Assembly: GCF_016595155.1 (NCBI RefSeq)
Contig: NZ_JAENGP010000004.1
Location: forward strand, 180,622-244,621
Source: Advenella mandrilli
Lineage (GTDB): Bacteria > Pseudomonadota > Gammaproteobacteria > Burkholderiales > Burkholderiaceae_B
Length of the DNA stretch: 64,000 bases
Direction of reading: 5' to 3'
In this document: positions 19,007 through 28,184 of the stretch, one piece after another
How the letters are laid out: the number at the start of each line of letters is the position of its first letter
Position numbering within the stretch: position 1 is the stretch's first letter
The notes under the pieces: generated by a model
The model's database searches: none
Told to the model about the DNA's origin: nothing
Seen by the model: the letters and a program-made list of their open reading frames with translations, nothing else
Translations under genes and position numbers: made by a program

Positions 19007-19242
19007 AAGAACTCCTTAAATCATCATTCACGGCTAAAAACTGATACTAAGCATTTATTTTTACGCCGTACTTGCAAGTAACCCTTTACCTGCAAAGCCG
19101 CCAGAGGATGAATACAATAAAGCAGAAAATTATATCTCTTAAAACGGATAAAAGCCAGTGTATTCTTATGCTTAAGGCATTTAAAACCGTTTTATACCCA
19201 ATATAAAGTAATATTTGTACAACACCAGGCTAGACATTTATG

Positions 19243-19476
19243 CTAGTAACCGGCCATGGTGCCAATAAACAGTACCAGCGGAATGGCAACCGCCCATACC
19301 ACCGCCGAACAGACATCCATAAATTTTTGCCTTAAAGACAGGTGGTTTTTGCGCGAATAGCAACCCAGTTTTGGATTGTTTAGCATGGCATACGTTTGGT
19401 CGTAGGGAGACCAGGAAATATCGTTAGCCATATGACGGCGGATTGAGCCCGATGAAGAAAGTTTAGCTGCTTGCAT
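19243..19476 (-). CDS. 77-residue protein with C-terminal membrane span
   Basis: Unrecognised. The start MQAAKLSSSGSIRRHM at 19476 is supported by a very strong AGGAGG six bases upstream. The middle (NDISWSPYDQTYAMLNNPKL) is polar and the last 25 residues form one hydrophobic helix, implying a tail-anchored topology. Upstream sequence (about 19501-19604) contains four consecutive hairpins, described separately. The frame could extend upstream to a TTG at 19563, but that part overlaps the hairpins and lacks a ribosome-binding site. Confidence 0.65.
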   Translation of the reverse strand: MQAAKLSSSGSIRRHMANDISWSPYDQTYAMLNNPKLGCYSRKNHLSLRQKFMDVCSAVVWAVAIPLVLFIGTMAGY

Positions 19477-19500
19477 TTTAGCCTCCTGAAAGTTCGGAAC

Positions 19501-19604
19501 TGCCGGATATGGCGCTAACCATACCCGGCAGAAGTACCAGGACCCTAACCTGGGATATCGCAACTATGCCTGCGATAAGTAGTACTGTATATTTATACAG
19601 TACT
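19501..19604 (-). promoter_or_regulatory. Hairpin-rich leader of the 77-residue gene
   Basis: Four successive inverted repeats lie within 104 bases: CTGCCGG/CCGGCAG (about 19501-19533), CCAGG/CCTGG (about 19537-19555), TATCGCA/TGCGATA (about 19555-19577), and a perfect 10-bp repeat AGTACTGTAT/ATACAGTACT (19581-19604). The last is upstream and may be an operator; the others would fold in the mRNA leader next to the AGGAGG. No known riboswitch consensus was recognised. Confidence 0.4.
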
Positions 19605-19643
19605 TTTGGCAAGTGATTATTTTAGCCTTGGCGAAAACGCAAC

Positions 19644-19688
19644 AAAAAACCGCCTGCCTTTCAGAAAGGGAAAGGGCAAGCGGTTTTA
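19644..19688 (-). terminator. Terminator of the 599-residue acyl-CoA dehydrogenase gene
   Basis: AAAACCGCCTGCCTTT pairs with AAGGGCAAGCGGTTTT (one mismatch). In the minus direction the hairpin is followed by six T. It lies about 65 bases after the stop at 19753. Confidence 0.75.
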
Positions 19689-19752
19689 TGAAGGACAGCC
19701 GCAAATAGTCAGGCCACACCCCAAAACGGAAATGGCCTGAAAAACGATCCTG

Positions 19753-21552
19753 TTAAACCGTTTTCAAATAAGCCAGACTGTCCTGGGCCAGGTCTCCGGC
19801 CAGTACGGCGGCCGACAAGGCAGATACACGCGGCAGCAAATGCGCGGCATAAAAAACGGCGGTGGCCTGTTTTTGTGTGTAAAAAGCTTCAGAGCGACCC
19901 TGGCATTTAAGCGCGGCACGAGCCAGTTGCCAACCGGCATGCACATAACCGGACAACATCAGGAATGGCACACTGCCCATGAAAACGGCCCGCAAATTCC
20001 CCTCTGTGGCGGTTTCAAGCACGTAACCGGTACTGGCTTCATAGGCCTGGATGGCAATTTTCAGTTGGGCGGCAATAAAAACCAGCTGCCTGCTGCCTGC
20101 CTGTTGCTCCAGTTCGGCCACGGTCTCTTGCATGGCTTTAATAAAGCCCCTGGCTACAGCCCCACCATCACGTAAGGTTTTGCGCCCTACAAAATCATTG
20201 GCCTGAATAGCCGTGGTGCCTTCATAAATAGATAAAATGCGGGCATCACGATAATACTGGGCAGCGCCGGTTTCTTCTATAAAACCCATGCCACCATGCA
20301 CCTGTACACCCAATGAAGCGACTTCAATGGCATTTTCAGTAGAGAACCCTTTCACAATGGGTACCAGGTACTCATAAACCGCCTTGTTACTGGTCCGAAC
20401 GGATTCATCGGGGTGATTTAAGGATAGATCATTGGCCCGGGCCGCATACATGGCTACTGCACGCGCACCCTCGGTAAGCCCGCGCATGGTGGCCAGCATA
20501 CGCTGCACATCGGGGTGGTTAATAATGGGCACCGGCCCGGCAGACCCTTCCAGGGCATTGCTCTGGACCCGTTCCTGTGCGTATTCCTGGGCCTGCTGCA
20601 AAGCTCGCTCGGAAACGGCGATACCCTGAATACCCACGTTATAACGAGCGGCATTCATCATGATAAACATATACTGCAGGCCCTGGTTTTCCTGGCCTAC
20701 CAGGTAACCAATGGCCCCTTCACCCACTTCTTCCGACTTGCCTGAGCCAAACAGCAGCACGGCAGTAGGACTGGCATTGATACCCAGTTTTTCTTCCAGT
20801 GAGGCACACCAGACATCATTACGCTTGCCCAGGCTGCCATTTTCATTAACCAGAAACTTAGGCACAATAAACAGGGAAATGCCCTTGATGCCCGCTGGTG
20901 AACCGGGGGTACGGGCCAACACCAGATGCACGATGTTTTCTGCCATATCGTGCTCTCCGTAGGTAATGAAGATTTTTTGGCCAAAAATACGGTAGGTGCC
21001 ATCTTCTTGTGGAACTGCTTTGGCATTCACCAAAGCCAGATCCGAACCGGCTTGCGGTTCGGTCAGGTTCATGGTGCCAGTCCAGCGCCCTTCAAGCATG
21101 GGGGGAATAAAGGTTTCTTTTTGCTCTTGAGTACCCGCCTGGGTAATCGCTTCTATGGCACCATCGGTAAGCAGGGGACATAAGGAAAAAGACAAGTTGG
21201 CAGCGTTCAGGTTTTCAGAGGTGGCAGCTGCCACCACTTTTGGAAAGCCCTGGCCGCCGTGTTCGGCATCATGCTGCAAACCTTGCCAGCCACCGGCAGC
21301 AAAAATTTCAAACGCCTGCTTGAAACCTTGCGGTGTTTTTACCTGCCCATCGTGCCAGATGGCATGTTCACGATCGCCAACCACATTAAGCGGCGCGACC
21401 ACCTCTTCCACGAAACGGGCATTTTCCTCTAGCACCGCATCTACCACATCTTCAGAAACTTCTTCAAATCCGGGCAATGGCAAAACATCGTCCAATAACC
21501 CCATATCTTTCAGATTGAAGGAAATATCTTCAATTGGCGCTTTATAGCTCAT
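19753..21552 (-). CDS. Acyl-CoA dehydrogenase, long form
   Basis: FAD-dependent alpha,beta-dehydrogenation of an acyl-CoA, donating electrons to ETF. At 599 residues it belongs to the long bacterial class with an extra C-terminal helical domain, beyond the usual ~380-residue core. Recognisable blocks are MNLTEPQAGSDL (FAD contacts), MMNAARYNVGIQG and YRDARILSIYEGTTAIQANDF, which carries the Glu-Gly typical of the catalytic base region. The ATG at 21552 (MSYKAPIEDISFNLKD) has AGGGA upstream; the frame opens at a TTG at 21567. Monocistronic, with its own terminator. Confidence 0.9.
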   Translation of the reverse strand: MSYKAPIEDISFNLKDMGLLDDVLPLPGFEEVSEDVVDAVLEENARFVEEVVAPLNVVGDREHAIWHDGQVKTPQGFKQAFEIFAAGGWQGLQHDAEHGGQGFPKVVAAATSENLNAANLSFSLCPLLTDGAIEAITQAGTQEQKETFIPPMLEGRWTGTMNLTEPQAGSDLALVNAKAVPQEDGTYRIFGQKIFITYGEHDMAENIVHLVLARTPGSPAGIKGISLFIVPKFLVNENGSLGKRNDVWCASLEEKLGINASPTAVLLFGSGKSEEVGEGAIGYLVGQENQGLQYMFIMMNAARYNVGIQGIAVSERALQQAQEYAQERVQSNALEGSAGPVPIINHPDVQRMLATMRGLTEGARAVAMYAARANDLSLNHPDESVRTSNKAVYEYLVPIVKGFSTENAIEVASLGVQVHGGMGFIEETGAAQYYRDARILSIYEGTTAIQANDFVGRKTLRDGGAVARGFIKAMQETVAELEQQAGSRQLVFIAAQLKIAIQAYEASTGYVLETATEGNLRAVFMGSVPFLMLSGYVHAGWQLARAALKCQGRSEAFYTQKQATAVFYAAHLLPRVSALSAAVLAGDLAQDSLAYLKTV

Positions 21553-21856
21553 TTGTTGTCCCTGCAAAATAGTTATAAATTAAAAATACGGCCTGGGAAA
21601 TAGCATTGGCCAAGAAAAAACCATACGAAACGGTTGGCATCTTATAACCAAACATAAAACCATGCCTGATGAATATAAACAATTTATTCTACGACAAAGC
21701 TGTTAAAAATTGTTTCATCCTGGGGGTTAATTTTCAAGATAAAACAATATATTTGCATTTTTACCCTTCAAGCTGCCATGCCGGGTAATTGATGAGCACA
21801 ATTTTGCTCTGTTCAGAAAACCTCCAACGATTTCTGGCTGTCTTTTTTATGGCATT
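21553..21856. promoter_or_regulatory. Gap between the Tad operon and the acyl-CoA dehydrogenase gene
   Basis: 304 bases with no credible gene, which should hold the acyl-CoA dehydrogenase promoter on the minus strand. The only structure seen is an 8-bp inverted repeat AACAATTT/AAATTGTT (21678-21685 with 21707-21714). No terminator for the Tad operon was identified. Confidence 0.3.
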
Positions 21857-22171
21857 TTAAAAAATTTCTTCCACCAGCTGGCAAGCTTGCCTGAAACAAA
21901 GCGGTTCATTATTTGGCAAAACACCGGCTGCCAGCTCTAGCACACAATATGCCTTGCGACAATAAGCAAATTGCCATGGTTTTAAACAAGGCACCACTTT
22001 AAGCACCCGATAATCACGAGCAAGAAAAATCACGGATATTGGAAACCGCATACCAACCGTATGAACACTGTTGCAGGGTCGAATTAACAAGGCCTGGTTG
22101 CGGGGCCAGTTTTTCTTGCCAAGCAAGCCTTTGAAGCGTTGCCAAAACGTGCTTGCATGATACAGCTTCAT
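21857..22171 (-). CDS. DUF192-family protein closing the Tad operon
   Basis: A 104-residue protein of the DUF192 family: an N-terminal WQRFKGLLGKK-type motif, then NSVHTVGMRFPISVIFLARD, the family hallmark, then VLELAAG. Function unknown. The ATG overlaps the tadC stop (TAATG), so it is translationally coupled to the Tad genes. Unlike many members it has no obvious signal peptide. Confidence 0.85.
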   Translation of the reverse strand: MKLYHASTFWQRFKGLLGKKNWPRNQALLIRPCNSVHTVGMRFPISVIFLARDYRVLKVVPCLKPWQFAYCRKAYCVLELAAGVLPNNEPLCFRQACQLVEEIF

Positions 22172-23049
22172 TAAGACAAACCTGAGTTAAGCAATTTCAT
22201 GCCAATCGGAAAAGCAATCACAATAAAGGTACAGGGAAAAATGCACAACACCAGGGGTAAAAGCATTTTGACAGGCGCTTCCATGGCCAGTTTTTCAGCC
22301 CGCAAAAAACGCTCTGACCGTCGCTGGTCGGACTGCGCCCGCAATATGGGCCCTAACCCCATGCCTAATGCATCGGCCTGTGCCATGGCCGTGACCCATT
22401 GCCGTAATGCCTGCACCCCAGTCCGGTCTGCCATGGCCCGCAAGGCGTCAAGCCGCGGCATGCCGGCACGCATGTCATTAAGCGCATGTCCAAGCGCCTG
22501 ACGCAAGGGGCCTTCCGGGCTTAAGCGGGCCGTCTGGATAAGCGCCCCCTGCAGGTTAAGCCCCGATTCCACACACAGGGTGGTCATATCAAGCATGAAA
22601 GGAAAGGCCTTTAATATCTGGCGTTGCTTTTGCTTGCCCTGCAAACGTACCCAGTGCCGGGGCAACCAGCCAAAAAAAGGAGCTGACACCATCGCGACAC
22701 ACAAAGCCAGGCCAAACGACCAGGACAATAACTGTGTACCGGCAAACAGCACTGGCAAAGCGCCTGCCACGCCTGCCAACCACTGCAAGGCACTCATATT
22801 CATGCACGTGAGTTTGCGTTCCAGGCCTGCATGACGTAATTCTTTCTCGACCCGGAGCCGGTACTTCCAGGATAAAAATGGCTGCACAAACCGTCCCACT
22901 TGCTCTACCCAGGGCCAAAGCAGCCTTAACAGCCATGGCGACGAATGACCTGCGGGCAATGATGCCCCCTGCATGCCAGGCCTAAGCAGCAGAAACACGC
23001 ACAGGTAAAAACAAACCCCCGCAGCACCTATACTTAACCAGAATTTCAA
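22171..23049 (-). CDS. tadC: Tad pilus inner-membrane protein TadC
   Basis: GspF-type platform protein of Tad secretion. The 292 residues have an N-terminal span, two central spans (about 85-125) and a C-terminal span, with the T2SSF domain between (LDMTTLCVESGLNLQGALIQ, LRAEKLAMEAPVKMLLPLV). It follows tadB by 9 bases. TadB and TadC together form the platform acted on by the TadA ATPase. Confidence 0.9.
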   Translation of the reverse strand: MKFWLSIGAAGVCFYLCVFLLLRPGMQGASLPAGHSSPWLLRLLWPWVEQVGRFVQPFLSWKYRLRVEKELRHAGLERKLTCMNMSALQWLAGVAGALPVLFAGTQLLSWSFGLALCVAMVSAPFFGWLPRHWVRLQGKQKQRQILKAFPFMLDMTTLCVESGLNLQGALIQTARLSPEGPLRQALGHALNDMRAGMPRLDALRAMADRTGVQALRQWVTAMAQADALGMGLGPILRAQSDQRRSERFLRAEKLAMEAPVKMLLPLVLCIFPCTFIVIAFPIGMKLLNSGLS

Positions 23050-23058
23050 GACCAGCTC

Positions 23059-23916
23059 CTAAATATCAATGGACACGATTTTTCTGATCATCCATGCCCC
23101 GGCTACTTCAAGCACCACAATAATAGCCAGCACAGCCCAACCCATCGGGGTTTCCCATAAAAACCGCATGGACGCCGGATCAATCAGGTTAAGCACCAGC
23201 ATCAAGCCAACGGGCAAGCAGGACATCACCCAGGCCTGCATTTTTCCCTGAGAAGTTAGCGCCTTGATGCGCCCCTGAATCTGTATGCGTGACCGTAAAG
23301 TAAGGGAGATCCGGTCAAGCGCCTCGGACAGGTTTCCTCCGCTTTGGGTGGCGATCTTCAATACGGACACCACCAGACTTGTCGCTTCCGAAGGCATGCG
23401 TTGAGCCAGGTTGTCCAACGCCTGTTCAAATGATAAACCCAGTCGCTGCTCCCGCTGCATCAGGCCAATTTCCTGACTCAAAGGCGCCGGTGCCTCTTCA
23501 ACCAACAGTTTGAGGGCATTTTGCACCCCCGTGCCCGCTTGCAACGCCCCCGACAGGGACAGCAACATATCTGGCAACTGCCGGTCAAAAAGATTAAGAC
23601 GACGCTGTCTTAACAGCGACAGCACATGACGGGGTGCCAACAAAACCACCAAACCCGTTGCCACTGCAACTGGCAGGCTATTAAACAGAAACCAGATCAA
23701 CACCACCGTGAACGCCCCCATTAGCAACGCAACCGTCCACAGCTGCACCGGATCAAAAAACAGAAAAAAATCACTCATGTTTTTTTGAGTCAAATGCTTG
23801 AAATCATGTTCATATTTACGGAAAGCGGCCAGCAACCCCTGCAAGGCGAACCAGAACAAGATGGCGGCAGCGACACTTAACAATGCCAATACCAACCAGA
23901 TCATGCTGTTATCCAT
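23059..23916 (-). CDS. tadB: Tad pilus inner-membrane protein TadB
   Basis: Partner GspF-type platform protein, 285 residues. Spans lie at the N terminus, about 60-100, and at the C terminus. The T2SSF core reads QLPDMLLSLSGALQAGTGVQ then ILKIATQSGGNLSEALDRIS. It starts 15 bases after the TadA stop. Confidence 0.9.
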   Translation of the reverse strand: MDNSMIWLVLALLSVAAAILFWFALQGLLAAFRKYEHDFKHLTQKNMSDFFLFFDPVQLWTVALLMGAFTVVLIWFLFNSLPVAVATGLVVLLAPRHVLSLLRQRRLNLFDRQLPDMLLSLSGALQAGTGVQNALKLLVEEAPAPLSQEIGLMQREQRLGLSFEQALDNLAQRMPSEATSLVVSVLKIATQSGGNLSEALDRISLTLRSRIQIQGRIKALTSQGKMQAWVMSCLPVGLMLVLNLIDPASMRFLWETPMGWAVLAIIVVLEVAGAWMIRKIVSIDI

Positions 23917-23931
23917 ATAAACGGCCCCCTC

Positions 23932-25689
23932 TTAATGACTGACAATATCGTTGAAAGAGGCGGCATATGACTGGGCGTCACTGCGCTGGCTGAACAAGGC
24001 AGGATCAAAGTCAAACCCTTCTTGTCGCATGCGCTCAAAGCAATTGGGAATAATCCCGGCGCCGGCAAAAACGCCCCCGCCTTTTCGTTCAAAAGCAAAG
24101 ATCTCCTGGGTTTTGATCACGCCGTTTTCCATCCCGCCTACTTCAACAATTGAGGTCACCACCCGGCGCCCATTGGACAAACGAGTTTGCTGGATAATGA
24201 ATTCGATGCTGGCAGCGATATGCTCACGCACCGCGAGCAGGGGCAAATCCATGCCCGCCATTAAAATCATGGTTTCAAGCCGCGCCAGGGCATCACGCGG
24301 GGTATTGGCATGCAAGGTGGTTAACGAACCCTCGTGCCCGGTATTCATGGCCCCCAACATATCAAAGGCTTCCGCCCCACGGCATTCGCCCACCACAATC
24401 CGGTCAGGTCGCATACGCAGGGCATTACGCACCAAATCCCGGATCATGACTTGCCCCCTGCCTTCCAGGTTGGCCGGACGGGCTTCAAGCGCAACCAGGT
24501 GCTCATGGTTAAGCCGTAATTCCGCTGCGTCTTCAATCGTGACAATTCTTTCTTGTGGCGGAATGCAATTGGACAGAATATTCAACAAGGTTGTTTTGCC
24601 AGAACCCGTACCGCCCGAGACGACAATATTTTTTCGCAGGCGTACGCACGACTCAAGAAAACGGCTCATGCAGGTATCCAGTGAACCCAATTTTAACAAA
24701 TCCTGCATGGCAGGACGCTGCAAGGGGAATTTTCTGATAGTGATACTTGCGCCCCTAAGCGCGATGGGAGGAATAATCGCATTAACCCGGGAACCATCAG
24801 CCAGACGGGCATCCACCATGGGTGAGCTTTCATCAATGCGCCGGCCTATGGGTGCCACAATCCGGTCGATGACCCCCACCACGGCCTGTTCAGAACTAAA
24901 GACGGCATCATGGCGCTGCAGACAGCCGTTTTTTTCGACATAAATCTCATCATGCCGGTTTACCATGATCTCGGTAATATTGGCATCTTGCAGCAAGGGT
25001 TCCAGGGGCCCAAGGCCTACGGCTTCGTCAAGCACTTCTTGCATAAGACGTTGTCTGTCGGTGTCGGCTGGAATATCCTCATCGGCCTGGATAATATCAT
25101 CAAGCAAGCCCCCCGCTTCGCTCCTGAGCGCTTCGTCACTCATCATGGACACATCCCTGCGACGCAAATCCAGCGCCTCTAGCAAGGCCCCATGCAAACG
25201 CCGGCGGATATACAAGTGCTGCGTCAGGTCTTGCCGGGATTTTTCCGGGACAGCTGCGATTGATTGCGCGGTCTGCGACCTTAAGGACAAATCCTGTTCA
25301 AGCAGCCCTTGATCCGAAGCATGTTTTACACCAGTCAGGGTTGCTGTAGAACTGGCAACCTCATCTTGCCCTTCTTGCCGGTCTGCTCTGTCTTGCTGGC
25401 TACAGATCTGCCTTATTTTCATCATGCAAGGGCCAATAATAATCTCATCGCCTTCCTGTAAAGGCCCGTGACGGCTTATTCGTTGGCCATTTAACATCGT
25501 ACCGGTAATCGCCCCCAGGTCTTCAATAAATACACCGGCATCCCTGGCTTCCAGACGGGCATGCTTTTTGGCCACGCGCCAGCTGCGCAAGCGCAGTCCG
25601 CAGCCGGCCAGGCGACCAATCTCAAACGGTAAAGCAAATTCCCTGATTTCCTTTTTGCCATCTTCAAATTGCATTTCAATTTTAAGCAT
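23932..25689 (-). CDS. tadA: TadA/CpaF secretion ATPase with N-terminal FHA domain
   Basis: Hexameric ATPase that drives Flp pilus assembly. At 585 residues it is longer than standard TadA because of an FHA domain at about residues 20-90 (FEIGRLAGCGLRLRSWRVAK, then HARLEARDAGVFIEDLGAIT), which binds phosphothreonine in other proteins. The ATPase core has Walker A GGTGSGKTTLLN at about 356-367, a following Asp box (IVTIEDAAELRL) and the His box (TLHANTPRDALARLETM). An acidic/polar linker of about 60 residues separates the domains. Typical FHA residues (GR, S/T-x-x-H: VAKKH is divergent, N of LNGQRI) are mostly kept. Confidence 0.92.
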   Translation of the reverse strand: MLKIEMQFEDGKKEIREFALPFEIGRLAGCGLRLRSWRVAKKHARLEARDAGVFIEDLGAITGTMLNGQRISRHGPLQEGDEIIIGPCMMKIRQICSQQDRADRQEGQDEVASSTATLTGVKHASDQGLLEQDLSLRSQTAQSIAAVPEKSRQDLTQHLYIRRRLHGALLEALDLRRRDVSMMSDEALRSEAGGLLDDIIQADEDIPADTDRQRLMQEVLDEAVGLGPLEPLLQDANITEIMVNRHDEIYVEKNGCLQRHDAVFSSEQAVVGVIDRIVAPIGRRIDESSPMVDARLADGSRVNAIIPPIALRGASITIRKFPLQRPAMQDLLKLGSLDTCMSRFLESCVRLRKNIVVSGGTGSGKTTLLNILSNCIPPQERIVTIEDAAELRLNHEHLVALEARPANLEGRGQVMIRDLVRNALRMRPDRIVVGECRGAEAFDMLGAMNTGHEGSLTTLHANTPRDALARLETMILMAGMDLPLLAVREHIAASIEFIIQQTRLSNGRRVVTSIVEVGGMENGVIKTQEIFAFERKGGGVFAGAGIIPNCFERMRQEGFDFDPALFSQRSDAQSYAASFNDIVSH

Positions 25690-25717
25690 AATTCAATCCT
25701 TTTCAGCCAACCATGAA

Positions 25718-27187
25718 TTACCGGGATTTCTTGAAGCGAATGCCGGTTACCGGTGCCTCAAGCACCGGATCCCATACAGAGGCCTGCATCTCATTACCTT
25801 GCCATTTCCTTTTTTTCGGTTTTTCCTGGGCATTTGGTTTTTTAGCTGATGACACCGGTTCATTTTTCGGCGGTTCGCCTTGTACATGCACATTAAGCAC
25901 CGGCCCCGCCTCAAAGGTACTGTCCAGGATGAGTTTGGAGCGCTTGACCCGTTTTTGCAGATCCTTGTTATCGGCAGACACCACCACAGGCCGAACAAAA
26001 ATGGCCAGTTCCGATTCATTATTCTGAAACTTACGGGACTTGAATAAGGCACCTAAAATAGGGGTATCGCCAAAACCGGGCACCTTGTCACTGTTTTGAA
26101 CCTGGTCACGCGAGATGAACCCCGCCAGCACCAGCGTTTCTCCCGACTGGACATTAAACTCAGTAGATGTGCGACGGGTTTTGAGTGCCGGCCCACCAGC
26201 CAGGTTCATGGACGCATCCACCGAGCTGACTTCGACATGTATTTTTGAACGCACCGTGCCATTTTTTTCTATCCGGGGCGTGATATACAAACTCACGCCA
26301 TAGGGTTTGAAAATGGTTTGGGTATTGCCGTTGTTGTCGGTCACCGAATAGGGAACCTCTCCGCCCGCCAGGAACTCTGCCGTGGCACCGCTGCGTGCCA
26401 TGAGTTGCGGCTGCGCCAGAATAACCGCCTCGCCCTGGCTTGCCATGGCCTGAATGGTGGATGACAACACAGCACTGACACCGAAATATCCAGCCGGGTT
26501 ATTCATGGGGAACGGCACATTCATGACTTGCTCCCCCACCCTGTCGAACAATTTGGAAGAGGCCGCATCCCAGGTTATCCCGGCATTTAACCCACCGGCC
26601 GAGGCAGGATTCCAGCGCACGCCAATGTCTTGCAAATAATTGCGGGGCAATTCCAGTATTTGCACGTCCAACAACACCATCTGGTCCCATCCCACCTGGC
26701 TGCTCATATCAATAATTTGCGGATAATGTTTGGCCAGAATGCCTACCCGCTCACGATCGGCATCGGTCAGGCTGTCTCCTTCCACAATGACCTTGTCACC
26801 GACAATGCTGGCCCGCACCTTGGGAATCCGCGCCAGAATGCGCCGGATATCCTGCAATAGCTTCTGTTCTTCGGCCGCCTGCACCACCACCTGGAAAATC
26901 TTCCGGTCTCCGTGCACATCCCAAATTTGCAGGGTGGTTTGCCCCTGGTCCTTGGCAAACAAAATCACTTCCCGGTCATCATCGCTAACGGCATTCACCA
27001 CTTTACTATCACCCACCGCAATACGGGCAATTTGGGGAATAGTCAACACCCGTATATCGCCAATATTCAATTTCAAATGAACTGGATCATCTGCCGCCAA
27101 AGCCGGCCAGGAAGCGAATATCCCGAACCACCCGATAGCCATCATCCACATGATCGCTTTTGTTTTTCTTACTAACATCAACTTCAC
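25718..27187 (-). CDS. Tad/Flp secretin RcpA/CpaC
   Basis: Outer-membrane secretin through which the pilus exits. The 489 residues have a signal peptide (to about ...WPALAA), a pilus/secretin N domain (LKLNIGDIRVLTIPQIARIAVGD), a BON-like segment (about 115-150), and the secretin domain with VPYSVTDNNGNTQTIFKPYG and LVLAGFISRDQVQNSDKVPGF. A 50-residue proline/lysine-rich C-terminal tail follows. It lies 28 bases before tadA. Confidence 0.9.
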   Translation of the reverse strand: MKLMLVRKTKAIMWMMAIGWFGIFASWPALAADDPVHLKLNIGDIRVLTIPQIARIAVGDSKVVNAVSDDDREVILFAKDQGQTTLQIWDVHGDRKIFQVVVQAAEEQKLLQDIRRILARIPKVRASIVGDKVIVEGDSLTDADRERVGILAKHYPQIIDMSSQVGWDQMVLLDVQILELPRNYLQDIGVRWNPASAGGLNAGITWDAASSKLFDRVGEQVMNVPFPMNNPAGYFGVSAVLSSTIQAMASQGEAVILAQPQLMARSGATAEFLAGGEVPYSVTDNNGNTQTIFKPYGVSLYITPRIEKNGTVRSKIHVEVSSVDASMNLAGGPALKTRRTSTEFNVQSGETLVLAGFISRDQVQNSDKVPGFGDTPILGALFKSRKFQNNESELAIFVRPVVVSADNKDLQKRVKRSKLILDSTFEAGPVLNVHVQGEPPKNEPVSSAKKPNAQEKPKKRKWQGNEMQASVWDPVLEAPVTGIRFKKSR

Positions 27188-27203
27188 TCCTTATTCATCC
27201 TGT

Positions 27204-28184
27204 TTACTGCTCAACCATTAAATCTGTCTGCATTTCAGTTGCCGTTTCTATTGATTTGGGCAAAGAGTTTATCCAGGCGCTGACAATATCCTCCTGAACA
27301 GGCAACTCAAACACGCCACGCTCATCGCGCTTGCCGGCCGTTTCCGGGTTGGGTGCAAGCGCCAGGCCGGGCAATTTTCTAAGTGCATCATCACCATAAA
27401 TAACGGCCGGTTTTTTCCTGACGGGCGGCGGTGGTGTCGCAATGCCCAAAATACTGGCCAGATCTCCCCGGACTGCTTTGTGGGTTGCCTTATCGTCTTC
27501 GGGATTCCTTAACAGGGCTGTAATCATGCCTGCCTGGCGGGCCGCCACCAGCTTGGCCGCCTCTTCGGGAGCCGTATCCAGCGTAACGGTTGAATAACTT
27601 TGCTCCAGGCCGCTTTCTTCCAGCCCTTCGGCATAACCGTTTTTGCTTTGCCGGCCGGTTGCCATCACCAGGACCCCTTGCAACAGGGGCGCCGTAATTT
27701 TCCGCCGTCGATACTCGAATGACACGTAAAGATCAATCAGATCACCAGGCACCAACATGCCCGATACCGAGTTAATGGCATCTACCGGAATAGTGACGGC
27801 CCGTCTTCCGGGATTGATTTTGGTGGAAAACGGTGCGTTTTTGGCTTTGGCCACATTAGCCCACAAGACAGGATCTCCTACTTTAAGAGCCGTGGTAATT
27901 ACCTGCCCCTCTATTTGAATAAACGCGTCAGGTGCCAGGCTACCGCTAACCACCCATGACTCGGGTATGTCCCGCACCGCCACATGGACCGCTTCAATCC
28001 GGGTGCCTTCAGGCAAGTCATAAGCCGCCACCACTCTTTGAACCGTCTTAACCCGGGCCTGTTGTTCTATTTGCTTGATGGTGTCCTGAATATATTCCCG
28101 TGCAGCCCATGCCGCAAACAGGCCCGCCAGGATAGCCACCCCTACCATCAAAACCGTTTTATCCAGCCATTTACGCTTTTTCAT
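27204..28184 (-). CDS. cpaB: Flp pilus assembly protein CpaB/RcpC
   Basis: Periplasmic Tad component with an N-terminal membrane anchor (VLMVGVAILAGLFAAWAARE), a SAF domain at about residues 45-115 (VVAAYDLPEGTRIEAVHVAV) and the RcpC-type domain (INSVSGMLVPGDLIDLYVSF). The 326-residue length is normal. The start overlaps the stop of the upstream unknown gene by 4 bases. Confidence 0.88.
   Translation of the reverse strand: MKKRKWLDKTVLMVGVAILAGLFAAWAAREYIQDTIKQIEQQARVKTVQRVVAAYDLPEGTRIEAVHVAVRDIPESWVVSGSLAPDAFIQIEGQVITTALKVGDPVLWANVAKAKNAPFSTKINPGRRAVTIPVDAINSVSGMLVPGDLIDLYVSFEYRRRKITAPLLQGVLVMATGRQSKNGYAEGLEESGLEQSYSTVTLDTAPEEAAKLVAARQAGMITALLRNPEDDKATHKAVRGDLASILGIATPPPPVRKKPAVIYGDDALRKLPGLALAPNPETAGKRDERGVFELPVQEDIVSAWINSLPKSIETATEMQTDLMVEQ

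Noticed and set aside
19477..19563. Upstream extension of the 77-residue gene to a TTG at 19563
   Set aside because: It covers the hairpin region, has no Shine-Dalgarno site, and an excellent AGGAGG favours the ATG at 19476.
23951..24943. 330-codon plus-strand frame opposite tadA
   Set aside because: It lies wholly antisense to the TadA ATPase, whose domains and motifs are intact; the frame is composition-driven and resembles no protein.
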